A stretch of DNA of 64,000 nucleotides. Source: JAOUEA01 sp963825685 (GTDB lineage: Bacteria > Actinomycetota > UBA4738 > HRBIN12). Each line of letters opens with the position of its first letter. The stretch's first letter is position 1. The notes beneath the pieces are model-generated. The model did not search any database, was not told where the DNA came from, and saw only the letters and a list, made by a program, of their open reading frames with translations. The translations under genes and the position numbers were made by a program. Positions 55,559 through 63,440 of the stretch are shown here, piece after piece. Where the stretch lies: contig CAWGUD010000012.1 of NCBI GenBank assembly GCA_963825685.1, positions 15,383 to 79,382 of the forward strand, read 5' to 3'.

Positions 55559-57270
55559 TCGACGGCGGAACGGTCGAGGTGATCCGGCACTACTTCGTCT
55601 CGACCGCTGAGCAGATGCGCCGGACCCTCATCCAGACGGCGTTCAATCCGGTCATCTACGAGGTCCACGACTTCGGCATCTCGATCTATGACGGCGATCT
55701 GCAGCTGATCGCGGAGGCGCCCGGCATCCCCGAGTTCCTCGGCGCGAACGACTTCGCCATCCGCAAGGGGGTCGAGCACATCGGCGCCGAGAACCTCGAG
55801 CCGGGCGATGTCGCGCTCCTCAACTATCCCTACTGGAGTTCCTCCCACACCTACGACGCCATCCTGTTCGCGCCGGTCTTCGTCCCGGGTGCATCCTTGC
55901 CGCGGGCGTACCTGGCGGTCCGCGCCCACTGGATGGATCTGGGCGGCAAGGACGCGAGCTACGTCCTGGACTCCACGGACATGCATCAGGAGGGGCTGAT
56001 CCTCCCGGCGACGAGGGTCGTGAAGAAGGGCCGGATCGACGAGGAGATCATGGACATCCTCCGCTTCAACTCGCGGATGCCCGATCTGATCATCGGCGAC
56101 TTCAACGCACAGCTCGCCGCGATGCGGGTCGGCGAGCAGCGCATGGTGGAGATCTTCGAGAAGTTCGGTTTCGACGTGATCGATCAGGCGATCGAGAAGA
56201 TCATCGCGCACGGGGAGTCGATGGCACGCGACGCCGTCCGAGCGCTCCCGGACGGTCGATGGAGCGCCGAGGACTGGATGGATGGCGACGGGATCACCGA
56301 CGACCCCATCCGTCTGGCGGTGACCGTGACCATCGACGGGGATCGGATGATCGCCGACTACTCCGATTCGTCGCCGGCGGTCCCCGGCCCCGTGAACCTC
56401 CCGTTCGGGCAGACCCAGTCCATGGCGCGGACGGTCTTCAAGTCCATGACGACGCCGCAGGAGCCGACGAACGCCGGGCACTTCCGCCCGCTCGAGGTCG
56501 TCGCACCTCCGGGGAACATCTGCCACGCCGTGTACCCGGCCCCGACCTTCGCGGCGCTCACGACCGCCGTCGGTCTCGAGCTCATCCACAAGGCGTTGGC
56601 GCAGACGCTCGACAGCGTGCCGGCCTGTTCGGCGGGCGACATGACGACCTTCGATCTGACCGGGATCCATCCACGGAGCGGGGAGCTCTTCTCGATCAGC
56701 CAGAACGAGGGCATCGGGTGGGGTGCGACGAAGGAGCACGACGGTGGGAACGGCCTGCAGCATCCCTGCACGAGTGGGATGCACAACACGTCCATCGAGG
56801 TGTTCGAACAGAAGGCGCCGGTCATCCACGAGCGACTCGAGATCCGGGCCGATTCCGGTGGCGCCGGGCGACGGCGAGGTGGCATGGGAACCCGCAGAGA
56901 CATCCGGGCGGTGACCCCGGTCGAGATCTTGGCCATGCACCAGAAGACGCGAACGCGGCCGTGGGCGTTGCAGGGGGGCAAGGAGGCGGAGTCATCGGCG
57001 ATGATCGCGTGGCCCGGGACGCCCCGTGAGCGGGCGGTGAGCACCGAGCGGTTCGACCTGGAACCCGGCGAGAGCTTCCACCACCTCGCGGGTGGCGGCG
57101 GCGGGTTCGGCGACCCGCTCGAGCGCGAGCCCGAGCGGGTCGTGGACGACGTGCTCGACGGGTACGTGTCGGTCGAGGCGGCGGCGCGCGACTACGGGGT
57201 CATCGTCGCGAGTGACGGGTCGTGGACGCTGGACGAGCGCCGCGGCGGCGGCGGCGACTCCGCGGCGTAG
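55555..57270 (+). CDS. Hydantoinase/oxoprolinase family subunit B
   Basis: 571 residues from ATG 55555, intact. VEVIRHYFVSTAEQMRRTLI is the standard B-subunit start; APGIPEFLGAN, GDVALLNYPYWSSSHTYDA, GPVNLPFGQTQSM and AGGGGGFGDPLEREPE follow. It works with the A subunit. It is the last gene of the plus operon; a new promoter follows at 57268. Confidence 0.9.
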   Translation: MIDGGTVEVIRHYFVSTAEQMRRTLIQTAFNPVIYEVHDFGISIYDGDLQLIAEAPGIPEFLGANDFAIRKGVEHIGAENLEPGDVALLNYPYWSSSHTYDAILFAPVFVPGASLPRAYLAVRAHWMDLGGKDASYVLDSTDMHQEGLILPATRVVKKGRIDEEIMDILRFNSRMPDLIIGDFNAQLAAMRVGEQRMVEIFEKFGFDVIDQAIEKIIAHGESMARDAVRALPDGRWSAEDWMDGDGITDDPIRLAVTVTIDGDRMIADYSDSSPAVPGPVNLPFGQTQSMARTVFKSMTTPQEPTNAGHFRPLEVVAPPGNICHAVYPAPTFAALTTAVGLELIHKALAQTLDSVPACSAGDMTTFDLTGIHPRSGELFSISQNEGIGWGATKEHDGGNGLQHPCTSGMHNTSIEVFEQKAPVIHERLEIRADSGGAGRRRGGMGTRRDIRAVTPVEILAMHQKTRTRPWALQGGKEAESSAMIAWPGTPRERAVSTERFDLEPGESFHHLAGGGGGFGDPLEREPERVVDDVLDGYVSVEAAARDYGVIVASDGSWTLDERRGGGGDSAA

Positions 57271-57273
57271 CCT
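57268..57273 (+). promoter_or_regulatory. Leaderless -10 box (TAGCCT)
   Basis: TAGCCT, then cgccac, then GTG 57280. It overlaps the HyuB-type stop, so the propeller gene may have its own promoter. Confidence 0.4.
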
Positions 57274-57279
57274 CGCCAC

Positions 57280-58184
57280 GTGCCCGACCTTCCGAGATCG
57301 TCCCGTTGGCCGCGATCTGGGTGCCGAGCGCATCGACGTCCGACCGCACCCGGATTGGATCGTCGCGGTCGGCGACCAGGTCTGGGTCGCGGGCGTCGAG
57401 CCCGGGGTGGCGGTGTTCCGGGCGGGGACCGGCGAGCGCGTGGGCTCCGTCGCGATCGAGGGCGAGCTCTGCGGCGCGCCCGACGTGGGGTTCGGCTCGG
57501 TCTGGTTCCCGACGTGCTCCCGTCGTCGATCCATCGCGTGTCCGTCGCGGCCCACGAGGTGATCGCGCGCATCCCGCTCGAGCTGCCGGGCGAGGGCGAG
57601 TTCACGATCGGTGCGGGCGAGGGCGGCGTGTGGGCCGTGCTGGAGCCGGTCGGCGGTGTCGGCAGGCTCGCGCGCATCGATCCGGCGTCGGATCGCGTCG
57701 CCGAGGTGCTCGAGGTGCCGCTCGGGGCGTGGAGCGTCCGCGCCGCGCACGGGTGGCTCTGGGTCGCGTGCCCCGACGAGGACCGGGTCCTGCGCATCGA
57801 CCCGGCCGACGGCCGGTGACCGCCGAGGTGGCGACCGGGGGCGGCCCGCGGTTCCTCGTCGCGGGGGAGGACGGGGTGTGGGTCCTCAACCAGGCGTCGG
57901 GGTCGGTGACCCACATCGACCCTGGGTCGGGACGCGCGGTCGCCACCGTCGACGTGAACGGCGGTCCCATGAAAGGCGGCGACATCGCGATCGGGCTCGG
58001 CTCGATCTGGGTGCGCGGGACCGGCGAGCTGGTCGCCAGGATCGATCCGGAGCGGCACGAGGTGGTGGCGAGGATCGGGGAGCCGACGATCGGGAGCGCC
58101 AGCGTCGCGGCGCTCGACGGCGAGATCTGGGCGTCCGCCGGCGCCGAAGGGTGGCTGTTCAGGATCCCGGTGGAGGCCGGATGA
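57280..58184 (+). CDS. Vgb-like (virginiamycin B lyase-type) beta-propeller (three frameshifts)
   Basis: From GTG 57280. Pieces in order: DLGAERIDVRPHPDWIVAVG and GFGSVWFPTC; then IHRVSVAAHEVIARIPLEL and GGVWAVLEPVGG; then VTAEVATGGGPRFLVAGEDG, SVTHIDPGSG and the end WLFRIPVEAG. The shifts are at about 57315, 57522 and 57815. The repeated W-V/A-N/E-x-G-x-V-x-x-I-D-P layout is that of streptogramin-lyase-like propellers. No signal peptide is obvious. The function is not known. The 148 bases after it hold no convincing gene. Confidence 0.6.
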
Positions 58185-58312
58185 AGGATGTGCTCCGGCG
58201 GTTGGCCGGCGGTCAGAGGTGTGTCACTCGGGAAGCACGAGGACGCGAGAGCCGCGGCTCGGTCACGGGATCCGCGGGGCCGATTCGACGAGGTTCACGA
58301 GGTCGCCCGCCG

Positions 58313-58440
58313 GTCATCATCCATCATCATCATCACGTCATCGTCGTCATCATCGTCGTCATCGTCGACGGTGACGGCGACGGCGACGGCGACGGTGACG
58401 GTGACGGTGACGGTGAGGGGGAGGGGGAAGGGGAGGGCGG
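58313..58440. repeat. Simple-sequence tract (CAT/GTC triplets and GGCGAC-type hexamers)
   Basis: A run of ATC/GTC triplets, then tandem GGCGAC/GGTGAC/GGTGAG units. On the minus strand it encodes the Pro-Ser tail of the protein at 58333-58908. Length variation by slippage is likely. Confidence 0.7.
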
Positions 58441-58908
58441 CGGAGGGTCGGGCGGAGGGCTTTGGGAAGGCGGAGGGTCGGGGGTCGTTCCGGGATCTCC
58501 AGGCCCGGAGCCGCCGGGAGCGTCTGTCGGCTCGGGGTTCGGGACTTCGTCCTGCGAACCATCACGACCAACCTGCGCGGAGTTCGCGTCGACGAACCGC
58601 TCATCCGTCGAAGGCGGCGCTGCCGGCTCGAGCGCGGGCGTCGTCGTCCGTTGGGTTTCCGGGGCGGATCCGTCGGGGATCGCGCCCCCCGTGTTCGCCT
58701 CCGGCCCCCCACGAGCAGCAGGCCACATCGCCATGGTGCCCAGGGCGACGGTCAGGACCGCGGCGGCCGAAGCCGTGCTCGTGGTGCGGCGGAACCCGTA
58801 CCGACGGGTCGCGACCCTGAAGACCCCCCACGCGATCGCGCCCGAGACCGCCGTGAGCAGCGCGAAGATCAGGGCATCGGCGAGCGTGGCGAGGTCGTGG
58901 AGGGCCAT
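58333..58908 (-). CDS. Membrane protein with long Pro-Ser repeat tail
   Basis: 191 residues from ATG 58908. Two hydrophobic segments (LATLADALIFALLTAVSGAI, TASAAAVLTVALGTMAMW) are followed by an acidic/Pro region and a (PS)n tail of about 24 residues ending STMTTMMTTMT. The tail is encoded by the simple-sequence tract. It is perhaps a cell-surface spacer. A TGCTAGGTT extended -10 box is at 58957-58965. No family recognised. Confidence 0.55.
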   Translation of the reverse strand: MALHDLATLADALIFALLTAVSGAIAWGVFRVATRRYGFRRTTSTASAAAVLTVALGTMAMWPAARGGPEANTGGAIPDGSAPETQRTTTPALEPAAPPSTDERFVDANSAQVGRDGSQDEVPNPEPTDAPGGSGPGDPGTTPDPPPSQSPPPDPPPPSPSPSPSPSPSPSPSPSPSPSPSTMTTMMTTMT

Positions 58909-58956
58909 CGTGTCGGTGTCCGCCGAGGTCTCAGCGCAGGGGCGAGCGTTCTCCCG

Positions 58957-58965
58957 AACCTAGCA
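58957..58965 (-). promoter_or_regulatory. Extended -10 promoter element (TGCTAGGTT)
   Basis: On the minus strand TGC-TAGGTT, about 48 bp upstream of ATG 58908. No clear -35 is visible at 17 bp. Confidence 0.4.
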
Positions 58966-59018
58966 CGCCGATCCTGTTCGCGCTTCGCAGACGTGTGGCA
59001 TCGGGGCATCCGTGCCGT

Positions 59019-59943
59019 TCATGCGTCCGGAGGTCGTGACTCCTCGGGCAGCACGAGGACGTGCTGGATCGCGCCCAGCTCGGACGAGAGTTCGTGCCAG
59101 GTCGACCCGGCGTCGTCCGAACCGAACAGGCGCCCGTCGGAGGTGCCGAACGCGGCGAACGAGCCGTCGTTCAGCGCATCGAGGCAGTAGGTATCGATGT
59201 TGTCGTCGAACCATCCGGGGAGGCCGGCCGTGCAGCGTTCGAACGCACCGCCGCCGATGTCGCCCCTGTATACGCCCGCTCGACCACCACGCGGGCCGTC
59301 GGAGGCAGAGACGAGGAGCGTGTCTCCGCAGACGACCACGGCCCGCGAGTACGGCGCCTCGAGACCCTCGCTCCGCATCGTCCACGTCGTGCCGCGGTCC
59401 ACGCTCGTCGCGAGTCCACCGGCGCACGCTGCCACGACGAGCCCCTCCGCGGTCGCGACCTGGTGGACGTCGGCGTCGATGTCGATCGTCGGGTTCCAGG
59501 TGCGGCCGTGGTCGCCGGTGTGCAGGATGCCGCCGACGTGCACGTTCACGTAGACGTCGTCGCCCCACTCGGAGATGGAGCGAGTGGCGGGGGGTCCGCC
59601 CCAAGGCGTGTACCACTCCGAACGGCCCTCGGCGTCGTCGAACGCGACGACGGGCTCCAGCGTGCTGCCGGCGAGTCGGAACAATCGCGCCTCGGATGAG
59701 CCCACGTGCAATGCGTCGGTCATGGCCAGGCACGTCGCCTCATGGCTTTCGAGCGTGGCCACCGGGCGCCAGTCACCCTCGGGCGCATGCCAGACCTCGG
59801 ACCGATCCACGATCGCCCAGAGCTCGAGATCCGTCGCGGGCGACGGCGGTCACGGACCGACCGGCAAGTTGGGGGGACCCGACAGGACCTCCGTCGCCGA
59901 TCGTCCGGAGCCCGTCACGGGTACCGATCAGTATCCGACGCAT
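59019..59943 (-). CDS. BNR/sialidase-like beta-propeller protein (one frameshift)
   Basis: About 308 residues from ATG 59943. It starts RRILIGTRDGLRTIGDGG and RSVTAVARDGS, then a shift at about 59832 joins ELWAIVDRSEVWHAPEG and the remaining blades (GGILHTGDHGRTW, ATSVDRGTTWTM, FGSDDAGSTWHEL, IQHVLVLPE). This is the cytosolic form of sialidase-like propellers common in Actinobacteria, with Asp-box-type turns but no visible catalytic set. Function unknown. Confidence 0.65.
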
Positions 59944-60060
59944 CCGTCGAATGTTCTCACCGCGCCGGACCGGCTCGGTTCGAGCCGTAGCTAGCGAGGC
60001 AACTCTTCACGACGTGGAGGCCGATCAGACCTGCACCTTGTCGGTACGAGACGCCGTCGA

Positions 60061-60378
60061 TCAGCAGTCGACGGCGTTGCGCAACGCCGTGCAGACCTCG
60101 TGCTCGCGAGACGCCGCGAGGACCCCGACGCGGCGCACCAGGCCCGACTTCGGCAGGGTCTCGATGTTGTCCAGCGAGGCCACGCTCTCGACCGGAAGGC
60201 CCTCGCCGATGCCAAGCGGCACTTCCGTGGGGATGTCGCGCACAGTCGTCGTGATCGGCGCCACCACCACGCGTCGCAGCACCGGGATCGCACGGCTGCG
60301 CGTGAGCACCAGGTACGGGCGCGGTGTTCGGTCGGGGAGTTCGCCCCACCAGACCTCGAGCCGCTCGGGTTCAGCCAT
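60061..60378 (-). CDS. MazF/PemK-type toxin (endoribonuclease)
   Basis: 105 residues from ATG 60378. VWWGELPDRTPRPYLVLTR, VVVAPITTTVRDIPTEVPL and SVASLDNIETLPKSGL are the PemK/MazF motifs (start strand, RNA-binding loop and Thr of the active site). It overlaps the antitoxin by 8 nt (ATGGCTGA), typical of a coupled pair. It would cut mRNA when free of antitoxin. Confidence 0.85.
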   Translation of the reverse strand: MAEPERLEVWWGELPDRTPRPYLVLTRSRAIPVLRRVVVAPITTTVRDIPTEVPLGIGEGLPVESVASLDNIETLPKSGLVRRVGVLAASREHEVCTALRNAVDC

Positions 60379-60613
60379 CGGCGTGCGGGGTCGGGTACGC
60401 GCCGAGCTCCTCGTCGAGGCCCTCGGCCTGAGGAACGCGCTCGTAGCCCTCGACGATCGCCCGACCGATGCGCGAACGGCGCTCGGCGTCGACGATCAGC
60501 TCGATACCGGCCCTGATCGCGTCGGCCCGGGTCTCGAACCGGCCTGCCTCGACGAGCGAGTCGATCTCGTCGAGCAGGGGCGCGGGCAGTCGCACGGCGA
60601 TCTGCGGTGACAT
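60371..60613 (-). CDS. Ribbon-helix-helix antitoxin of the MazF pair
   Basis: 80 residues from ATG 60613. SPQIAVRLPAPLLDEIDSLVEAG is an RHH DNA-binding start, with FETRADAIRAGIEL; the rest is the toxin-binding tail. The start is set by a TATGCT box 6 nt upstream, which also rules out the longer frame to 60658. It should repress its own promoter. Confidence 0.8.
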   Translation of the reverse strand: MSPQIAVRLPAPLLDEIDSLVEAGRFETRADAIRAGIELIVDAERRSRIGRAIVEGYERVPQAEGLDEELGAYPTPHADG

Positions 60614-60619
60614 GCGTTC

Positions 60620-60625
60620 AGCATA
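60620..60625 (-). promoter_or_regulatory. Leaderless -10 box (TATGCT) of the MazF-type operon
   Basis: On the minus strand TATGCT, gaacgc, ATG 60613. GTATCC and GGTAT half-sites just upstream could be the antitoxin operator. Confidence 0.5.
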
Positions 60626-60792
60626 CCGTTTCGGGATACGACGGGCAGCCACGCTCACGAGCCTGGACGCTCGGCCGATCCCGCGCCGTGACCGGTGTCA
60701 CGTTCGTGCCCTTCTCAGGCAAGACGAGGAAGCCTTCGGCCACATCGTTGAGATGGTCCTCGAGGCCCGAAGCTCTGTGCCACGCGCCGGAC

Positions 60793-60798
60793 TAGGGT
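60793..60798 (+). promoter_or_regulatory. Leaderless -10 box (TAGGGT)
   Basis: TAGGGT, 7 nt, ATG 60806. A 6-4-6 palindrome (CGTGAC-CGGT-GTCACG) is further upstream at 60687-60702. Confidence 0.5.
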
Positions 60799-60805
60799 TG
60801 CGGTC

Positions 60806-61225
60806 ATGAGGCGATCGGCCGTCATCGTCGCAGGCGTCCTCGGCGTCGCGGCGATCGGGGGAGGGGTCTGGGTCTGGCGAACGGCGAAGACGGACGCGGT
60901 GTGCGACCGATGGCAGGAGACGGTCCTCGATGGCGACGGTCCCTCCGGCAACTACGCCACCGTTGGGGAGGCGCTCGTCGGCTTCGGTGAGTTCTCCGGC
61001 ATCAGGGGGCACCTCCCGCCCGAGTCGCTCGTCCCCACCGATGAAGCGTCGCCGGAGTTCGGAGCGACGATTCACCCGGACGAGCGCGACGATCGCGAAG
61101 GGCGCGTCTACGACATCTGGAGGGACGGCGTCATCGTTCAGAGCGTGATGCTGGACCGCGTCTCGGGTCGATGGGGAGTCGGCGGCTACAGCGGGTGCAC
61201 TCGACCGGATCTCCTGCATGAGTAG
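60806..61225 (+). CDS. Membrane-anchored hypothetical protein
   Basis: 139 residues from ATG 60806. An N-terminal helix (RRSAVIVAGVLGVAAIGGGV) without a clear cleavage site anchors a soluble domain with two Cys (VCDRWQE, YSGCTRP). No family recognised. It is probably extracytoplasmic. Confidence 0.6.
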   Translation: MRRSAVIVAGVLGVAAIGGGVWVWRTAKTDAVCDRWQETVLDGDGPSGNYATVGEALVGFGEFSGIRGHLPPESLVPTDEASPEFGATIHPDERDDREGRVYDIWRDGVIVQSVMLDRVSGRWGVGGYSGCTRPDLLHE

Positions 61226-61263
61226 GCGTCCGGCCGGTCGAAGGCGAGAAGGGGGCGAGGGCG

Positions 61264-61845
61264 ATGCGGAAGCTGGTGGTGGTGGCGTTCCTGTCGTTGG
61301 ACGGCGTGTACCAGGCGCCGGGGCATCCCGACGAGGACCGGGAGGGCGGGTTCGAGCACGGGGGCTGGCAGATGCCCTACTTCGACGAGGTCATGGGGGA
61401 GTCGGCGGCCGAGGGGATGGCAGCCACCGACGCGCAGCTGTTCGGCCGCAAGACGTTCGAGAAGATGGCCGCGTACTGGCCCAACGCGCCCGAGGACGAC
61501 CCGTTCGCGCAGCACCTGAACGCCGTGCAGAAGTACGTCGCGTCCACGACGCTGACCGACCCCGGGTGGCAGCCCACGACCGTGATCCGCGACGTCCCCA
61601 CCGAGGTGGCCGAGCTGAAGGCGCAGGAGGGTGGCACCATCACGGTGCTCGGGAGCGGGCAGCTCGTGCGGACGCTCACCGCCCATGACCTGGTCGACGA
61701 GTACTCCCTCGCCGTGTTCCCGCTGACCCTGGGCGGCGGCAAGCGCATGTTCGCCGACGACGGGGTGCTCCGGCGGCTGCGCCTGGTCGACTCGAAGCCG
61801 ACGAGCACGGGCGGGATCCTGCTCACCTACCGTCCGGATCGGTGA
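61264..61845 (+). CDS. Dihydrofolate reductase family protein (RibD C-terminal-like)
   Basis: 193 residues from ATG 61264 behind gaaggggggcgagg. RKLVVVAFLSLDGVYQAPG, LFGRKTFEKMAAYWP, ITVLGSGQLVRTL and PLTLGGGKRMF are typical of YyaP/YwjB-like reductases. It probably binds NADPH; the substrate is unknown and it is not the folA gene. Confidence 0.9.
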   Translation: MRKLVVVAFLSLDGVYQAPGHPDEDREGGFEHGGWQMPYFDEVMGESAAEGMAATDAQLFGRKTFEKMAAYWPNAPEDDPFAQHLNAVQKYVASTTLTDPGWQPTTVIRDVPTEVAELKAQEGGTITVLGSGQLVRTLTAHDLVDEYSLAVFPLTLGGGKRMFADDGVLRRLRLVDSKPTSTGGILLTYRPDR

Positions 61846-61918
61846 ACCTGGTGATGGCAGCGGGACACGCGTGACTCACTCGGGCAGCACGAGGTCACCG
61901 CACCGCAGCGCACCGCAC

Positions 61919-63235
61919 CTAGGCGGAGTCCGCCAGGAACCCGGTCAGCACGCCGCCCTCGCCGGTGACCCCGCCTCCGCGCGCGTATGCGACGAACGAC
62001 GACGGCCGCAGGTCCGGCCACCAGGGTTCGCCACCCGGCAGCCGTCCGCGCCATGCGGGTCTGCATCGACCGCCGCACCACAGTCGGTAGCCGAGGACTC
62101 GACGCTCCTGCGTCACGGCGAAGCCGTTCCCGGACCCGCTCACCTCGAACATGCGTTGCCGGAACCGATCGGACCAGGCCGGCCGGCATCGCTCGTCGCA
62201 GTCGATCGGGAACACCGCGACCCGGTGCTCGCGGTACGACGACGCCACCACCCATCGGTCGGTGACGTGGTCGACGTCCAACCCGCCGGGCATCCGCGCG
62301 GTCCACGCCGGCTGACAGGGATCGGTGCAGTCGACCGGCCAGGCGACGATGCCCCGGAGCGACGTCGTGAAGGCGAGCCCAGGACCGGGCACCGGCGCCT
62401 GGTCGTTGAAGGCGGTCGATGCCGTCCACACGGGCTCGCACGGCAGGGTGCACCCCTCGTCGTAGGCGACGACCTCCCTCGGTTCCCCACCCGAGCTGAA
62501 CACGATGCGCCCGTCGACCACCGCCGGCGGCGTCGGGTTGTCGCCGCGTCGAGCCCGGAACGCCAACCCGCATGCGCCGCCGGAGGTGCAGCCGAGCGAG
62601 ACTCCGTACAGCCTCGGGTTCATCACGAAGTACGCGACGTCGTTCGCGATCTCGATGTGGATGAGCAGCCAGCTCCGCCGCTCACGCGTGAAGGCAAAGG
62701 ACGGCTCGCACGGATCGGTACAGGAAGCGGGGAAGACGGCCAGCCCTGCCTCCCGTCGTTCGCTGATGAGCGCGACGATCGCCCCGTCGTGCACCGTGGG
62801 AGCGTGGTAGCGGCCCTCGGCCGTCCACGTCGGCTCGCAGACGCCTCCGTCGCTGCGGCAGTCCTCGGGGAACACGGCCAGCCGGTCGTCCCCGTTCGCC
62901 ACCGCCACGAGTCCATCGCCGGCGCCGACCTCGTACGCGTCGAACCGCTGCGCCGGCAGTGCCGTGCGCCACAGGGGCTCGCACGTCGGATCGCAGGCAC
63001 GCGGGAACACCGTCGCACCGCGGCTCGTGCCGACGACGACGAGCTCGTCGGTGAACGCAGGCTCGAAGATGGCCGAGCCGTGCCGCACCTCGGCCGTCCA
63101 GGTCGGGTCTCGGGGCAGGTCGTCCCATGCCACCAGCGGCGAGGTCCCGGCGCTCGCCGAGGTCGCGGGCAGGTTCCAGAGCAGCGCGATCGCGGCGAGG
63201 GTCGCGACGAAGGGGATGCGGGTTCGGCGCTCCAT
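61919..63235 (-). CDS. Secreted cysteine-stapled beta-propeller, copy 2
   Basis: 438 residues from ATG 63235 (gaggagcc before it); intact, ending GEGGVLTGFLADSA. Signal peptide MERRTRIPFVATLAAIALLW. Eight C-x(3-6)-C-x-P-x-W-type repeat ends, one per blade, suggest disulfide stapling. Highly similar to 36031-37351 and serves to show that copy 1 is frameshifted. Function unknown; extracellular. Confidence 0.8.
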   Translation of the reverse strand: MERRTRIPFVATLAAIALLWNLPATSASAGTSPLVAWDDLPRDPTWTAEVRHGSAIFEPAFTDELVVVGTSRGATVFPRACDPTCEPLWRTALPAQRFDAYEVGAGDGLVAVANGDDRLAVFPEDCRSDGGVCEPTWTAEGRYHAPTVHDGAIVALISERREAGLAVFPASCTDPCEPSFAFTRERRSWLLIHIEIANDVAYFVMNPRLYGVSLGCTSGGACGLAFRARRGDNPTPPAVVDGRIVFSSGGEPREVVAYDEGCTLPCEPVWTASTAFNDQAPVPGPGLAFTTSLRGIVAWPVDCTDPCQPAWTARMPGGLDVDHVTDRWVVASSYREHRVAVFPIDCDERCRPAWSDRFRQRMFEVSGSGNGFAVTQERRVLGYRLWCGGRCRPAWRGRLPGGEPWWPDLRPSSFVAYARGGGVTGEGGVLTGFLADSA

Positions 63236-63319
63236 GCAGGCTCCTCGGGTGGGGTTCCGTTCGGAGGGAACCATAGCCAGCGTGTGGGAGCAAGGTCCCG
63301 CGAGATCATCCGGTGCGCG
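61919..63319. repeat. Dispersed direct repeat of about 1.4 kb, copy 2
   Basis: See copy 1 (36031-37434). Similarity stops at GCGCG (63319), where copy 1 continues to the VOC start and copy 2 jumps to the middle of the VOC gene. Confidence 0.8.
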
Positions 63320-63320
63320 T

Positions 63321-63370
63321 TCAACTTCCGGGTGCACGACCTCGACGCGATCCAGCTCTGGCAGCAGGCC
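63321..63370 (+). pseudogene. Remnant of VOC gene
   Basis: TCAACTTCCGGGTGCACGA and then CTCGACGCGATCCAGCTCTG match the intact gene at 37669-37700 and 37795-37820. The 102 bp between two ACGCGATC copies are lost, as is everything before codon 69. No start codon remains. Confidence 0.7.
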
Positions 63371-63412
63371 TCGAGCCACGCACCGAGCGCTACGGGAACG
63401 GTTGTGTTCGCG

Positions 63413-63440
63413 CAACCAAAGTGGTTAGTATTCTGACCAC
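63413..63440 (+). promoter_or_regulatory. Promoter and operators of the Phd/RelE-type pair
   Basis: Two dyads: AACCA-aag-TGGTT (63413-63425) and GTGGT-N10-ACCAC (63421-63440). The second encloses a TAGTAT -10 box (63426-63431) and abuts ATG 63441. Suitable for autorepression by the antitoxin complex. Confidence 0.55.

Noticed and set aside
58181..58332. Possible short gene starting ATGAAGGATGTGCTCC after the Vgb-like gene
   Set aside because: The frame soon enters the His/Ile triplet tract and shows no recognisable domain or conserved end.
58313..58440. Possible CRISPR-like repeat array
   Set aside because: Units are 3 and 6 bp with no spacers; it is a coding simple-sequence tract.
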